A DNA stretch of 64,000 nucleotides from contig WGNR01000006.1 of assembly GCA_016124445.1 (NCBI GenBank), forward strand, positions 62,001 through 126,000. The letters are read 5' to 3'. Source of the DNA: a bacterium. GTDB lineage: Bacteria; Planctomycetota; Planctomycetia; Pirellulales; Pirellulaceae. Every line of letters begins with the position of its first letter. The stretch's first letter is position 1. The notes below the pieces were generated by a model, which worked only from the letters and a program-made list of their open reading frames with translations, searched no databases and was not told the origin of the DNA. The translations under genes were made by a program, and so were the position numbers. This document shows, in pieces, positions 8,777 through 18,358 of this stretch.

Positions 8777-10217
8777 ATCGAAAGCCTGCGCGGCGGTTTT
8801 GTTTTTGGCCATGCTGATCGTGTGGTCTGTTTCTGTTGGGCAGCTGATTGCTCAAGAGGCCCTCGACGAGAAGCCAGTGGAAGAAGCCCCCGTCGACGTC
8901 GAAGCCGCGCCGCCGGCTGAGACGCCCAACTTCGAGACGATGACAGCTCGAGAATTTTTCGAGATGATCGACTTCGGCCCCAGCTATCTCGAAGCATTCA
9001 TTGATTTTCAGCCGCAGGAAGGATCGGAGCAGGAAGCGGTGATTCGCGCGTTGACCCGCATTCGTCGTCTGCAGCCGCATCGCATTACACGTTGGTTGAA
9101 GCTGGAAGCTCCTTGGGCCGAGTTGGCCGCCAATCCGGAAGAGCATCGACTGGAAATTTATTTGCTGATCGGCAATGTGACCGCGGTGCGAGAAAAAGTC
9201 CTTCCGGCGGAAGCGGTCGAGCGAGTCGGGCTATCGAGCTATTACGAAGTTGACCTGGCGCTGGACGATTCAAAGGGCGAAGCAACCGCGACGATCGTTG
9301 TTGAAGATATCCCCAGAGCCTGGAAGGTTGCGCTCGATCCTTCCAAAAACGTGATTGGCCAACCGGTCAGCTGCCCTGGAGTTTTCCTCAAGGCCCTCTC
9401 GAAGGAAGGTGCCAAGCCTGATTTGTTGTTTGCGACGCCAAAGATCTCGTGGCACCCCAGCAAGCCAAATGCCGCCCTGGGAGTCACGTCTGCCATCGTG
9501 CGGCTTTCGCAACAGGGAATGGATATCAGCGAACTTTCTCAGATTCGCGATCGAACAAAATTCGAGGGAATGGAGCGCGAGCCGTTTTATCAAATGATGA
9601 CTGCCGTTTCACGTATGCCGTTCGACGAGCAAACTCCGACGGTTGGCCAATCGGTTTCAGAACTGATGCTTCTGCCGAAAGATGGTTTGATGGTCGCACC
9701 CGAAAAGTATCGAGGTGAGTTTCTCCATCTAAGCGGTTTGTGCAGGCGAATTACCCGGATCGAGATTGACGACGAGGATATTCGTGACCGATTTGGTATC
9801 GATCACTATTTCGAGCTTTCGATTTTCGTTCCGATTCCCGCTCCGATTGTTTCGCAGCGGCCTGGGGACGAAGAGTCTCGCCGAGAGTTCTCCAACGATT
9901 ACCCGGTCCTGGTATGCGTACCGAATCTGCCTCAGGGGCTGGCGGTTGGCGATCAATTGCACGCTTCGGTCCAGGTAACCGGGGCCTTCTTCAAATTGTG
10001 GGCCTACCGTACTCCCTTCATGTCGCGCGGCGATTACAATCGGCGGCAAATCAGCCCGCTGTTGATTGCCGCCAGCGTCCAGAATTCCACCGGAGGCGCG
10101 GGTTTTGAGACAAACCAATTCGCTATGGCGATGTTGATCATCCTGATAATCGTCGTCGGCATGGGAATCGCGCTGGGGATTCTCTTCGCCCGGAAACCTG
10201 CCTCGCGGCGGCGATAG
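8757..10217 (+). CDS. Exported membrane-anchored protein, paralogous to upstream neighbour
   Basis: A 486-residue protein with a signal or anchor helix (AAVLFLAMLIVWSVSVGQLIA), an acidic linker, two OB-like beta-rich segments (about 85-205 and about 295-430) and a C-terminal membrane helix (MAMLIILIIVVGMGIALGILFA) ending in RKPASRRR. The second segment ends in FFKLWAYRT then PLLIAAS, matching the pattern in the upstream protein. The two genes overlap by 20 bases and so are translationally linked. It probably stands in the membrane with a large external domain. Function unknown. Confidence 0.8.
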   Translation: MTNQRNRSKACAAVLFLAMLIVWSVSVGQLIAQEALDEKPVEEAPVDVEAAPPAETPNFETMTAREFFEMIDFGPSYLEAFIDFQPQEGSEQEAVIRALTRIRRLQPHRITRWLKLEAPWAELAANPEEHRLEIYLLIGNVTAVREKVLPAEAVERVGLSSYYEVDLALDDSKGEATATIVVEDIPRAWKVALDPSKNVIGQPVSCPGVFLKALSKEGAKPDLLFATPKISWHPSKPNAALGVTSAIVRLSQQGMDISELSQIRDRTKFEGMEREPFYQMMTAVSRMPFDEQTPTVGQSVSELMLLPKDGLMVAPEKYRGEFLHLSGLCRRITRIEIDDEDIRDRFGIDHYFELSIFVPIPAPIVSQRPGDEESRREFSNDYPVLVCVPNLPQGLAVGDQLHASVQVTGAFFKLWAYRTPFMSRGDYNRRQISPLLIAASVQNSTGGAGFETNQFAMAMLIILIIVVGMGIALGILFARKPASRRR

Positions 10218-11455
<1,238 letters not shown>

Positions 11456-11499
11456 TCGGTCATATCTTTCCGCCTTGGAAATATGGCGTTGCGACAATC

Positions 11500-11531
11500 T
11501 TCGCGGCGGAACGCGTCAGTAACGCCGCGAA
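11500..11531. terminator. Hairpin downstream of mdh
   Basis: TTCGCGGCG at 11500-11508 pairs perfectly with CGCCGCGAA at 11523-11531. It lies about 45 bases beyond the mdh stop. No T-run follows, so factor-independent termination is uncertain. Confidence 0.4.
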
Positions 11532-11761
11532 AGCATGGAAAAATCTTGATGTTTGCCCATCGCTAGCAAGATTGTTTCCCATTTGTATTCGTGATTCAAT
11601 GCTTGTTCCAACGTGGCGACATGGATGTCGCGCAGGACGCTAGAAATCGATTTCTCAGCGTTGGCACTTAACGAGTGATAGCGATCAGCCAAAAAGATGG
11701 AGCGGCTGATCTTGACCCATTTGGCGAACAAAGCCACATTTGGGCTTCGCTCTCCGAACAA
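11516..11761 (-). CDS. Possible small unrecognised protein
   Basis: An open frame of up to 81 residues between mdh and the hydrolase-like gene. The C-terminal 60 residues (DRYHSLSANAEKS, then TLEQALNHEYKWETILLAMG) read like a helical protein. Third-position GC over that stretch, counted by hand, is about half, roughly like neighbouring genes. Against it: the only starts are TTG, no Shine-Dalgarno is seen, and the stop lies within the mdh hairpin. Treat as a candidate only. Confidence 0.25.
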   Translation of the reverse strand: MFGERSPNVALFAKWVKISRSIFLADRYHSLSANAEKSISSVLRDIHVATLEQALNHEYKWETILLAMGKHQDFSMLSRRY

Positions 11762-11790
11762 CCAACACCGAGAGTTCTCGAAACGGCTTC

Positions 11791-12525
11791 ATGAAACGCT
11801 TAGACACGCCAGCTTCGTCGCTTTCCTCCAGCCTCAGCGTCCAACAAAGCAAAATCTACGAATTTCGCGTCCGGCGAGATTCGTCGCAAAGTTGTCCGCT
11901 GGAGCTTTTCACTCCACTGCACTACGAGCCAGGTTACGCTTATCCGCTGATCGTCTGGCTGCACGGAGCATTCGACAACGAGTCGCAGCTTCGCCGCATC
12001 ATGCCGCTGACTAGCACGCGCAACTTTGTGGCCGTCGGTCCAAGAGCGACCTGTAAGCACGCTCATCCGGGTGGCCACTCGGGCTGCTATCGCTGGTCGC
12101 AAGACAGCGTGCATATTGAAGCAGCAGCCCGCCGAGTCGAGTTGGCTATCGAATCTGCTACCACGCAGTTCAATGTAAATCCCAGCCGTGTTTTTCTGGC
12201 AGGTTACCAGGATGGAGCCACCATGGCATTGCGGCTGGCCCTGCAAAATCCTCACGATTATGCAGGCGTTATTTCAGTCAATGGCCCATTTCCAGAAGGG
12301 CATGCACCGCTGCGAAATCTCGGGCTGTGCGAACAACCTCCGATCTTGCTCATGCACTGTCACGAAAGCAGCTTCTACCCCGAGGATCAGTTGTGCAACG
12401 ACATCCGTTTGGGGTACAGCGCCGGCTTGAAGATGGACGTGCGTGAATACCTTTGCGGCGATGGCATTATGACCGACATGTTGGAAGACATGAACGGTTG
12501 GGTGATGCAACAAATCTTCGGCTGA
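11791..12525 (+). CDS. Alpha/beta-hydrolase-fold protein lacking catalytic residues
   Basis: A 244-residue protein with the layout of phospholipase/carboxylesterase and polyhydroxybutyrate-depolymerase-like esterases: the strand and oxyanion motif YPLIVWLHGAFDNE (51-64), then VFLAGYQDGATMALRLAL at the nucleophile elbow. The elbow should read G-x-S-x-G but here is G-Y-Q-D-G (138-142), so the nucleophile Ser is Gln. The usual catalytic His near the C-terminus is also absent (GDGIMTDMLEDMNGW). The fold is well supported, but hydrolase activity is not expected; a binding or regulatory role is inferred. The chosen ATG at 11791 has only a distant purine-rich stretch. A good terminator follows. Confidence 0.8.
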   Translation: MKRLDTPASSLSSSLSVQQSKIYEFRVRRDSSQSCPLELFTPLHYEPGYAYPLIVWLHGAFDNESQLRRIMPLTSTRNFVAVGPRATCKHAHPGGHSGCYRWSQDSVHIEAAARRVELAIESATTQFNVNPSRVFLAGYQDGATMALRLALQNPHDYAGVISVNGPFPEGHAPLRNLGLCEQPPILLMHCHESSFYPEDQLCNDIRLGYSAGLKMDVREYLCGDGIMTDMLEDMNGWVMQQIFG

Positions 12526-12556
12526 GGTAGTCCGAGGGATTAATTCCGCTTAAGCA

Positions 12557-12583
12557 AAAGCCTCGACAGGTCGAGGCTTTTTT
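12557..12583 (+). terminator. Intrinsic terminator
   Basis: AAGCCTCGA (12558-12566) pairs perfectly with TCGAGGCTT (12571-12579) across a 4-base loop and runs into a T-tract at 12578-12583. It terminates the hydrolase-like gene just upstream and separates it from the flagellar locus. Confidence 0.88.
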
Positions 12584-12836
12584 CATGCGCAACGTCGAGT
12601 CAACCGGTCCATAGCAACTGCTAGCATTGCAGGTCTCTTTCGTGGCACTCGGCAACGATCATCTCTTGCCCCTCTTGGCAGGATTCTGTACATATTGCCC
12701 CGCGAAATCCTGCGCTATGGCGTGCGCGGTCGTGATTTGCGATCGTTTTTCGTCGCCCTGCGTGGATGCGGCCGAGCCAAACCGCCCCACAATCGATATC
12801 GACTTGAATCCCTTGGGAACTTGAGAACTTTTTTCG
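12584..12836. other. Upstream region of the flagellar locus
   Basis: About 250 bases before the TPR gene. A 65-residue open frame at 12627-12824 is Cys-rich and not convincing. No sigma-54 or sigma-28 type promoter was found by eye. The region presumably contains the promoter for the regulatory genes. Confidence 0.3.
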
Positions 12837-15359
12837 ATGGCAACCCAAATCGAGCAAACCGAGACTCCTGAAGCGACCGACGCCGCGGCATCGGGTGGTC
12901 GTTTGAGCGGTTTGTTGCGTAGCCGGGTGATGGTAGTCAGCGGTGCGGCAATCATCGCAGGCCTGGTCTGCGGGACGGCCTGGGTGTTGTTTCATGATAG
13001 TGAGCCGGAGGAGAAGACTCTTGCCCACGCCATCGAGATGTACGAGCACAACGAACTGAATCAGGCTCGCGACATTGCCCGGAAATACATCGACGACTTG
13101 CACGTCGAGGAACCGTATCAGGGAGCAGCACCATTTCTGCTGGGCATGATTCTGTTTGATGAAGCGAAGGATTATCTCAATCCGAAAGATCGGCAGACTG
13201 TCTATCGTGTCGCGGCCCAACACTTGGAAACTGCTAAGAAGCGAGGGTTTCCGCCCGGCTACGAGACCCGCGGCGATTACCTTCTGGGGATCAGCCAGAT
13301 GGAGTCAAAGCAATACGATCAAGCGATCAAGACGCTCACTTCGGTCTATCCACATTACCCCGTACAACAGCAGCACATCGAAGACGCCCTGGCTGATTGT
13401 TATCTCGCACTGCAGCCCACGACGCCTGACAACCTGGAAAAGTCCCTCAAGTGGAGCCGTATCTACAGCGATCACGAAGGTCTGACTCCCGAACAGCAGG
13501 CGGCCGCCAGCTTGCGAGTGGCTCGCACACAGTACGAGTTGGGACAACTGGACGAGGCCGAAGAAACGATCCAGCGGATTCCTCCCACGTCGCCGCGTTT
13601 TGTCGATGCAGTGATTGTTCAAGGTCTCGCCAGTCGACGACGCTATCTCGACCATTTGGCGGCCGGCGAAAAAGAAGAAGCCCAAACGGAACTAAACTCG
13701 GCTATCAGGCTATTCCGCAAGGCAGCCGGCAACCAGCTGGTTGCGGCCGACTCGACCAGGAAGGCTTCCTATCTACTTTCGGTCATGTTGCGGGCGAACG
13801 GACAATTGAGCGAAGCGCACGAGCAGGCTTCCCGCACTCGCAAAATCTACTATCGCACGCCTGAAAGTGTTGCGGCAGGGCTCGAGGAAGCAGAACTGCT
13901 TCGCGCCGAGGACAAGCCCGACGAAGCGGTGGAAATCTATCGCCGGATTCTCCGCGAGTCGACGTTGAACGGCCGCTACGACAATCCATGGCTGGATGAA
14001 GTCGAGTTCCGCCAGCGAATTACCAGGGCGATCGATGCTTGGAAGTCGGCTCAACAGTTCGGACCAGCGGTGGAAGTCGCCGAAGCCCTTCAGCCACTCT
14101 TTCCGCCAGACCAAGCCCTGCAGATTCTGGCCGATGTCCAATATGAATGGGGAGATTATCTCGAGGCCAAGGCCAACGAGGTTCCCTTCAACGAATCGCT
14201 CGATCTGCGAGCTAAATCTCGCTTCCGATTCCGTAGTGCTGGCAAAGTATTGCTCGACCTGGCTGATCATCGCTTTGCCACCGACGAGTACACCAACGAC
14301 CTTTGGAAGAGTGCCTTAGCCTATCTGCGAGGACAAGACTTCACCAAAGCGGTCGAGATTCTTGACACCTACCAGAAGTACGAAACTCGCGAGCATCAGC
14401 CGCGTGCCCTGGCTGCCCGGGCGAGAGCTTTGATCGCCCTGGATCGTGCCGAAGAAGCGTTGGCTTCAGTGAACGAATGCCTTGAGTTCTATCCCAAAGA
14501 TCCTTCGGTGTACGAAGCACGCGTGCTGGGGGGCGAAGCCTACATGGAATTGGGAATGCTGACCGAAGCTAAAGAGGTGTTACGGTCCAATCTGGACGAT
14601 GGCCACTTGGAACCAAGCAGCCGCGAATGGCAGGACTCGCTGTTCTCGCTGGGCCAGGTATTGCATCTGGAAGGAGAAATGTTCGAGGCCCAGGCCCGCG
14701 TCAAAGGCGCCTTGGAAGCTGCCGAGAGCATTCCCCGCGACGCATTTCAGCTTCTGGAAAAATCGAACGAGAGTTACCAGGGAGCGATTAAGTACTTACA
14801 TGCCGCCGTACGCCGATACCCGGATGATCCTCGTTCGATCAGTGCCCGCTACTTGATTGCCGAATGCCATCGGCGCTGCTCGATGTTGCCTAAGAAGAAG
14901 TTTCGGCTGGTGAATATCGAAACGCAGCGAATCAAGTTTGATAAGGAAGTCAAAGATCATCTGGAGTCGGCGATCGAAATCTACAACCAGTTGGAATTCG
15001 AGCTGACCACCAAGCTGGAAACCCAAGCCGAACTGCATCCGGTCGAGGCCAAGATCCTGCGGAACTGCTACTTCGCCAAGGGAGCGGCCTTGTTTGAACT
15101 GGGCCGCTACAAAGAGGCGATCGAAGCCTATTCGACCGCTTCCAATCGTTATCAAACCGAGCCGGTGGCGTTGGAGGCATTCGTTCAGATTGCCCATTGT
15201 TATCGCTATTTGAACCATTCGGCCGAGGCTCGAGGAACGATCGAGCAGGCCAAGATCGTGTTGTCGCGCCTGGCTGACGGAGTCGACTATTCCGAGACGG
15301 CCCATGCATCGCGCGACGACTGGAAAAACCACCTCGATTGGTTAGGGGCGACCCTGTAA
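12837..15359 (+). CDS. Membrane-anchored TPR protein at head of flagellar locus
   Basis: An 840-residue protein with a short cytoplasmic N-terminus, one membrane helix (about 32-53, VMVVSGAAIIAGLVCGTAWVLF) and an almost entirely helical TPR-repeat body. Clear TPR units include NELNQARDIARKYIDDL, KQYDQAIKTLTSVYPHYP, GQLDEAEETIQRIPPTSP and GRYKEAIEAYSTASNRY. It ends 17 bases before the FlgN-like gene and so is probably co-transcribed with the flagellar chaperone, kinase and regulator genes. It has no counterpart in the standard flagellar gene set. By analogy with PilF- or TPR-type assembly proteins it could help build or localise the organelle, but that is inference. Confidence 0.85.
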   Translation: MATQIEQTETPEATDAAASGGRLSGLLRSRVMVVSGAAIIAGLVCGTAWVLFHDSEPEEKTLAHAIEMYEHNELNQARDIARKYIDDLHVEEPYQGAAPFLLGMILFDEAKDYLNPKDRQTVYRVAAQHLETAKKRGFPPGYETRGDYLLGISQMESKQYDQAIKTLTSVYPHYPVQQQHIEDALADCYLALQPTTPDNLEKSLKWSRIYSDHEGLTPEQQAAASLRVARTQYELGQLDEAEETIQRIPPTSPRFVDAVIVQGLASRRRYLDHLAAGEKEEAQTELNSAIRLFRKAAGNQLVAADSTRKASYLLSVMLRANGQLSEAHEQASRTRKIYYRTPESVAAGLEEAELLRAEDKPDEAVEIYRRILRESTLNGRYDNPWLDEVEFRQRITRAIDAWKSAQQFGPAVEVAEALQPLFPPDQALQILADVQYEWGDYLEAKANEVPFNESLDLRAKSRFRFRSAGKVLLDLADHRFATDEYTNDLWKSALAYLRGQDFTKAVEILDTYQKYETREHQPRALAARARALIALDRAEEALASVNECLEFYPKDPSVYEARVLGGEAYMELGMLTEAKEVLRSNLDDGHLEPSSREWQDSLFSLGQVLHLEGEMFEAQARVKGALEAAESIPRDAFQLLEKSNESYQGAIKYLHAAVRRYPDDPRSISARYLIAECHRRCSMLPKKKFRLVNIETQRIKFDKEVKDHLESAIEIYNQLEFELTTKLETQAELHPVEAKILRNCYFAKGAALFELGRYKEAIEAYSTASNRYQTEPVALEAFVQIAHCYRYLNHSAEARGTIEQAKIVLSRLADGVDYSETAHASRDDWKNHLDWLGATL

Positions 15360-15376
15360 CAGGAGAGCAGAAGCGA

Positions 15377-15835
15377 ATGCCTTGCCTAGAGGAAACCGAC
15401 CAACTGATTCAACTGATCGACCAGAAGCACGAGGTGCTGACGCAACTATTGACGCTGTCACAGTACCAGTTGCGGCTGGCCGGACACGACGACCATATCA
15501 GCGACCTGATGCGGGTGTTGGGAGCGAAGCAAACGTTGATCGAACGCTTGACGAGAATCGATCGCCTGCTTGATCCCTTTCGCCAGCAAGACCCTGAGTC
15601 TCGCATTTGGCGCAGCGCCAGCGAGAGGACGATCTGTTCGCAAAAGGCCGTACAGTGCGAAACGATGCTGGCCGAGCTTAAGGCCTTGGAGCATAAGAGC
15701 ACCGAGGCAGTGACTTCCCATCGAGATGAAATCGCCCGCTTGTTGCGAGAAATAAAAACCTCGTCCGACTCGGCCGTGGCCTATGAAAACTTAAACATGC
15801 CCGTTAGCCGCGGCTTCGACATGACCGTCGAATAA
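15377..15835 (+). CDS. FlgN-like flagellar chaperone
   Basis: A 152-residue, almost wholly alpha-helical protein with heptad-like Leu spacing (TDQLIQLIDQKHEVLTQLL, LIERLTRIDRLLDPF), matching the length and character of the FlgN family of export chaperones, which hold hook-filament junction proteins before secretion. An AGGAGAG Shine-Dalgarno supports the start at 15377. It lies between the TPR gene and the kinase gene. The family is diverse, so assignment rests on size, helical pattern and position. Confidence 0.6.
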   Translation: MPCLEETDQLIQLIDQKHEVLTQLLTLSQYQLRLAGHDDHISDLMRVLGAKQTLIERLTRIDRLLDPFRQQDPESRIWRSASERTICSQKAVQCETMLAELKALEHKSTEAVTSHRDEIARLLREIKTSSDSAVAYENLNMPVSRGFDMTVE

Positions 15836-15851
15836 GAAAGGACTCGCTCAC

Positions 15852-16727
15852 ATGAATGACTCCCACGAACAACCATCCTTGCCGCCAACCAACCGACTTG
15901 GCTTGCCGGCAGACGAATCGATCGACCTGCGCGATCTTTTGCAGTGCTGGGACAAAGCAACCGCTCGGCTGCAGGAGACGCACGAATCACTTCGCAAAGA
16001 AGTGACTCGCCTGACCGATGAGTTGGAAGTCAAGAACCGCGAGTTGGCTCGCAAGAATCGGTTGGCCGATCTGGGATTGGTTGCGTCGCATATCGCTCAT
16101 GAAGTACGCAACGGCCTGATGCCGTTGACGCTCTATACCGGTCTGTTGAAACGAAAGATTGGCGATGACGCGGAAACTCGCCGCATCGTCGACAAGATTG
16201 AATCTGGCTTGACGGTGCTCAACACAACGGTCGACGACCTACTGCACTTTACAGCGGATCGGCAGCCCAATCGAACCTACGTGCCGACCTCCGCGATGAT
16301 TCGCGAAATCTGCGAAGATCTTGCTCCCCAGTTCCAGGCGCAAAACGTGCAAATACGGCTCGATCTGACTGACCGCGAGATGTTGTTGGCGGACAAGGAC
16401 ATGCTCAAACGGGCTTTTCTGAATCTGATCCTCAACGCCTTGGACGTGATGCCCAATGGTGGTGTGATGACGATTACTTCGCAGGTCAACTTCGGCTACC
16501 TGGAAATTGAGTTCGCCGACTCCGGCTGCGGGATTTCCTCGGATGATGCCCGGCGGATTTTCGATCCGTTCTTCAGTACCAAGAGCACCGGCACCGGGCT
16601 CGGCTTGGCGATTGTACAACGAGTCCTCGAAGTACATCAGGGCCAGGTAACCGCGATGAACTGTCCCGATTTCGGGGCGGCGTTCATGCTCATGTTTCCC
16701 ACACAAGCAATGAAAGCAGCGGCATGA
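15852..16727 (+). CDS. Soluble histidine kinase (FlgS-like)
   Basis: A 291-residue cytoplasmic sensor kinase without membrane helices. The N-terminal 30-75 region forms a coiled coil; the dimerisation/phosphoacceptor helix has H83 in SHIAHEVRNGLMPL; the ATPase domain has the N box (NLILNALDVMPNGG), G1 (DSGCGIS), F box (FDPFFSTK) and G2 (GTGLGLAI). This is the NtrB/AtoS type that pairs with sigma-54 regulators, and the response regulator gene overlaps its end by 4 bases (ATGA). The AAAGGA upstream fits the start. By analogy with FlgS of Campylobacter and Helicobacter, it probably senses the state of flagellar export or assembly and phosphorylates its partner. No PAS domain is visible, so the signal is unknown. 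Confidence 0.9.
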   Translation: MNDSHEQPSLPPTNRLGLPADESIDLRDLLQCWDKATARLQETHESLRKEVTRLTDELEVKNRELARKNRLADLGLVASHIAHEVRNGLMPLTLYTGLLKRKIGDDAETRRIVDKIESGLTVLNTTVDDLLHFTADRQPNRTYVPTSAMIREICEDLAPQFQAQNVQIRLDLTDREMLLADKDMLKRAFLNLILNALDVMPNGGVMTITSQVNFGYLEIEFADSGCGISSDDARRIFDPFFSTKSTGTGLGLAIVQRVLEVHQGQVTAMNCPDFGAAFMLMFPTQAMKAAA

Positions 16728-18136
16728 TTGATACACCTAGGAACAACTCGACCGATCACGCCGTGCTGGTGGTGGATGACAATCCCCACTCGCGCGAAAG
16801 CTTGTGCGATGCTGCAGCGATCATCGGTTACCGTGCCGTTAGTTGCGGCAGCGGCCGCGAGGCGCTTGATCTGCTGGCCAAACAGCCTTTTGACGTGGTG
16901 GTTACCGATCTGCAGATGCCTGGCATGGACGGCCTGCAACTTGTTCGCGAGGTGCGAGCCAAGCATCCGCAGACGCAGTTGGTGATGGTCACCGCGCATG
17001 GCAGCATTCACACGGCGGTCGACGCGATGCGTTTCGGAGCACTCGACTACCTGGAAAAGCCGGTCCAACTGGAACCGCTGGAAGCTGCCATTCGCCGAGC
17101 GATCGAGTCGACTTCGCGCGGTGATCGAGCGACCGCGATTCCGCCGGGCGGTGAAAGCGATTGCGTGGTGATGATCGGCGAAAGCGCCGCGATGCGGACC
17201 CTTCGTCAACGGATTGCCTTGGTTGCCCCGACTGACGAAACGGTACTGATCACCGGCGAAAGTGGTACCGGCAAGGAACTGGTCGCCAAATCGATTCACC
17301 AAGCCAGCCGCCGCAGTCGTGAGGCGATGATCAGCTTGAACTGCCCGGTGTTGTCGGCCCACTTGATGGAAAGCGAACTGTTCGGACACGAGCGGGGAGC
17401 ATTCACCAGTGCCGATCATGCCCGGGTCGGCCGATTTGAACTGGCTGACAAAGGGACGATTCTGCTCGACGAAATCACCGAGATTGACCTGCCGCTGCAG
17501 GCCAAATTGCTTCGCGTGCTGCAGGAAAAATGCTTCGAGAAAGTCGGCAGTAGCTCGACGGTCGAAGCAGACGTCCGCGTGCTGGCCACCTCGAACCGCG
17601 ACCTGGTGGCTGAAGTTGCCGCCAATCGTTTTCGGCAGGACCTTTACTATCGCCTGAACGTTGTGCCGATCGAATTGCCAGCGTTGCGCGATCGAATCGA
17701 AGACATTCCGCTGTTGATCCGTCATTTCCTGACCGGTGCCGTTCAGCGGATCGGACGCGAGATGTTGACCGTGACCGATTCGGCGATGCAGCTTTTGCAA
17801 AGCCATGATTGGCCAGGCAACGTCCGGGAACTGGAAAACTTCGCGACCCGGGCCGCGTTGCTGACGATCGGCGATCAATTGACCGCCGACCAACTGCGAC
17901 CCTGGCTGACCGAGAACCATCAGCAGCCGATTTCGCTGCAATCGTCGGGCGATGTTTCGGTCGTGGGTATGCGATTGGACGAAGTCGAACGGAAATTGAT
18001 CGAACAGACGCTGGAGCATTACGAAGGGCATCGCGAAAAGACAGCGGCCGCCCTTGGCATCAGCGTGCGTACTTTAAGCAACAAATTGCGAAGCTACGGC
18101 CTGGCTCCCCGGGCTCGGACCTTCGCTCATGTTTAG
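16724..18136 (+). CDS. Sigma-54-dependent response regulator (FlgR/NtrC-like)
   Basis: A 470-residue three-domain activator. Receiver domain 12-125 with phosphoacceptor D62 (VVVTDLQMPGMDG) and the conserved Thr and Lys. AAA+ domain about 150-385 with Walker A GESGTGKE (178-185), a sigma-54 contact loop reading GAFTSA (225-230) where the usual motif is GAFTGA, and Walker B GTILLDE (244-250). C-terminal Fis-type helix-turn-helix about 440-465 (KTAAALGISVRTLSNKLRSYGL). It overlaps the kinase gene by 4 bases. Immediately downstream lies a sigma-54 promoter with three inverted repeats upstream of flgB, its likely direct target. Confidence 0.95.
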   Translation: MIDTPRNNSTDHAVLVVDDNPHSRESLCDAAAIIGYRAVSCGSGREALDLLAKQPFDVVVTDLQMPGMDGLQLVREVRAKHPQTQLVMVTAHGSIHTAVDAMRFGALDYLEKPVQLEPLEAAIRRAIESTSRGDRATAIPPGGESDCVVMIGESAAMRTLRQRIALVAPTDETVLITGESGTGKELVAKSIHQASRRSREAMISLNCPVLSAHLMESELFGHERGAFTSADHARVGRFELADKGTILLDEITEIDLPLQAKLLRVLQEKCFEKVGSSSTVEADVRVLATSNRDLVAEVAANRFRQDLYYRLNVVPIELPALRDRIEDIPLLIRHFLTGAVQRIGREMLTVTDSAMQLLQSHDWPGNVRELENFATRAALLTIGDQLTADQLRPWLTENHQQPISLQSSGDVSVVGMRLDEVERKLIEQTLEHYEGHREKTAAALGISVRTLSNKLRSYGLAPRARTFAHV

Positions 18137-18162
18137 TGGATTGGGAGTGCTGGAAATGCTAT

Positions 18163-18273
18163 CGGCAAAACCTTCCGGAAACCGATCGGCAACATTTGCC
18201 GGACGTCATTGGCCGGAAGTCCGCCGGGAACGTGGCTTGCCGCAAGATTTGCCGGTGGTGGCAAACTTTGCGG
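18163..18273 (+). promoter_or_regulatory. Putative enhancer array for the sigma-54 activator
   Basis: Three 15-bp inverted repeats with a GCAA-N3-TTGC core: CGGCAA-CAT-TTGCCG (18187-18201, perfect), CCGCAA-GAT-TTGCCG (18240-18254) and TGGCAA-ACT-TTGCGG (18259-18273). A weaker copy, CGGCAA-AAC-CTTCCG, begins at 18163. Centres lie about 142, 89 and 70 bases upstream of the predicted start site, in the normal range for activator sites of NtrC-type proteins. Centre spacings are 53 and 19 bases, roughly five and two helical turns. The activator gene ends only 27 bases before the first copy. Binding by that protein is inferred. Confidence 0.7.
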
Positions 18274-18309
18274 GGACAACGCAGGCAAATCCGATGCATG
18301 CATTATGCT

Positions 18310-18325
18310 CGGCACACCCTTTGCA
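18310..18325 (+). promoter_or_regulatory. Sigma-54 (-24/-12) promoter of the flgB operon
   Basis: CGGCAC-ACCCT-TTGCA matches the sigma-54 consensus TGGCAC-N5-TTGCW at every position except the first T. The invariant GG (18311-18312) and GC (18323-18324) have the required spacing, predicting a transcript start near 18336, some 23 bases before the flgB ATG at 18359. Confidence 0.85.
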
Positions 18326-18358
18326 ATATCGCGTAACCGAGGCGTAAGGAAACTTGCG

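Noticed and set aside
16637..18031. A 464-residue open frame on the minus strand, antisense to the sigma-54 regulator
   Set aside because: It lies entirely over confidently identified genes, is rich in His, Gln and Arg as expected of a shadow frame in GC-rich DNA, and shows no domain.
18259..18271. A second possible sigma-54 element, TGGCAA-ACT-TTGC
   Set aside because: The spacing between the GG and GC pairs is two bases too short. It fits better as an activator site.
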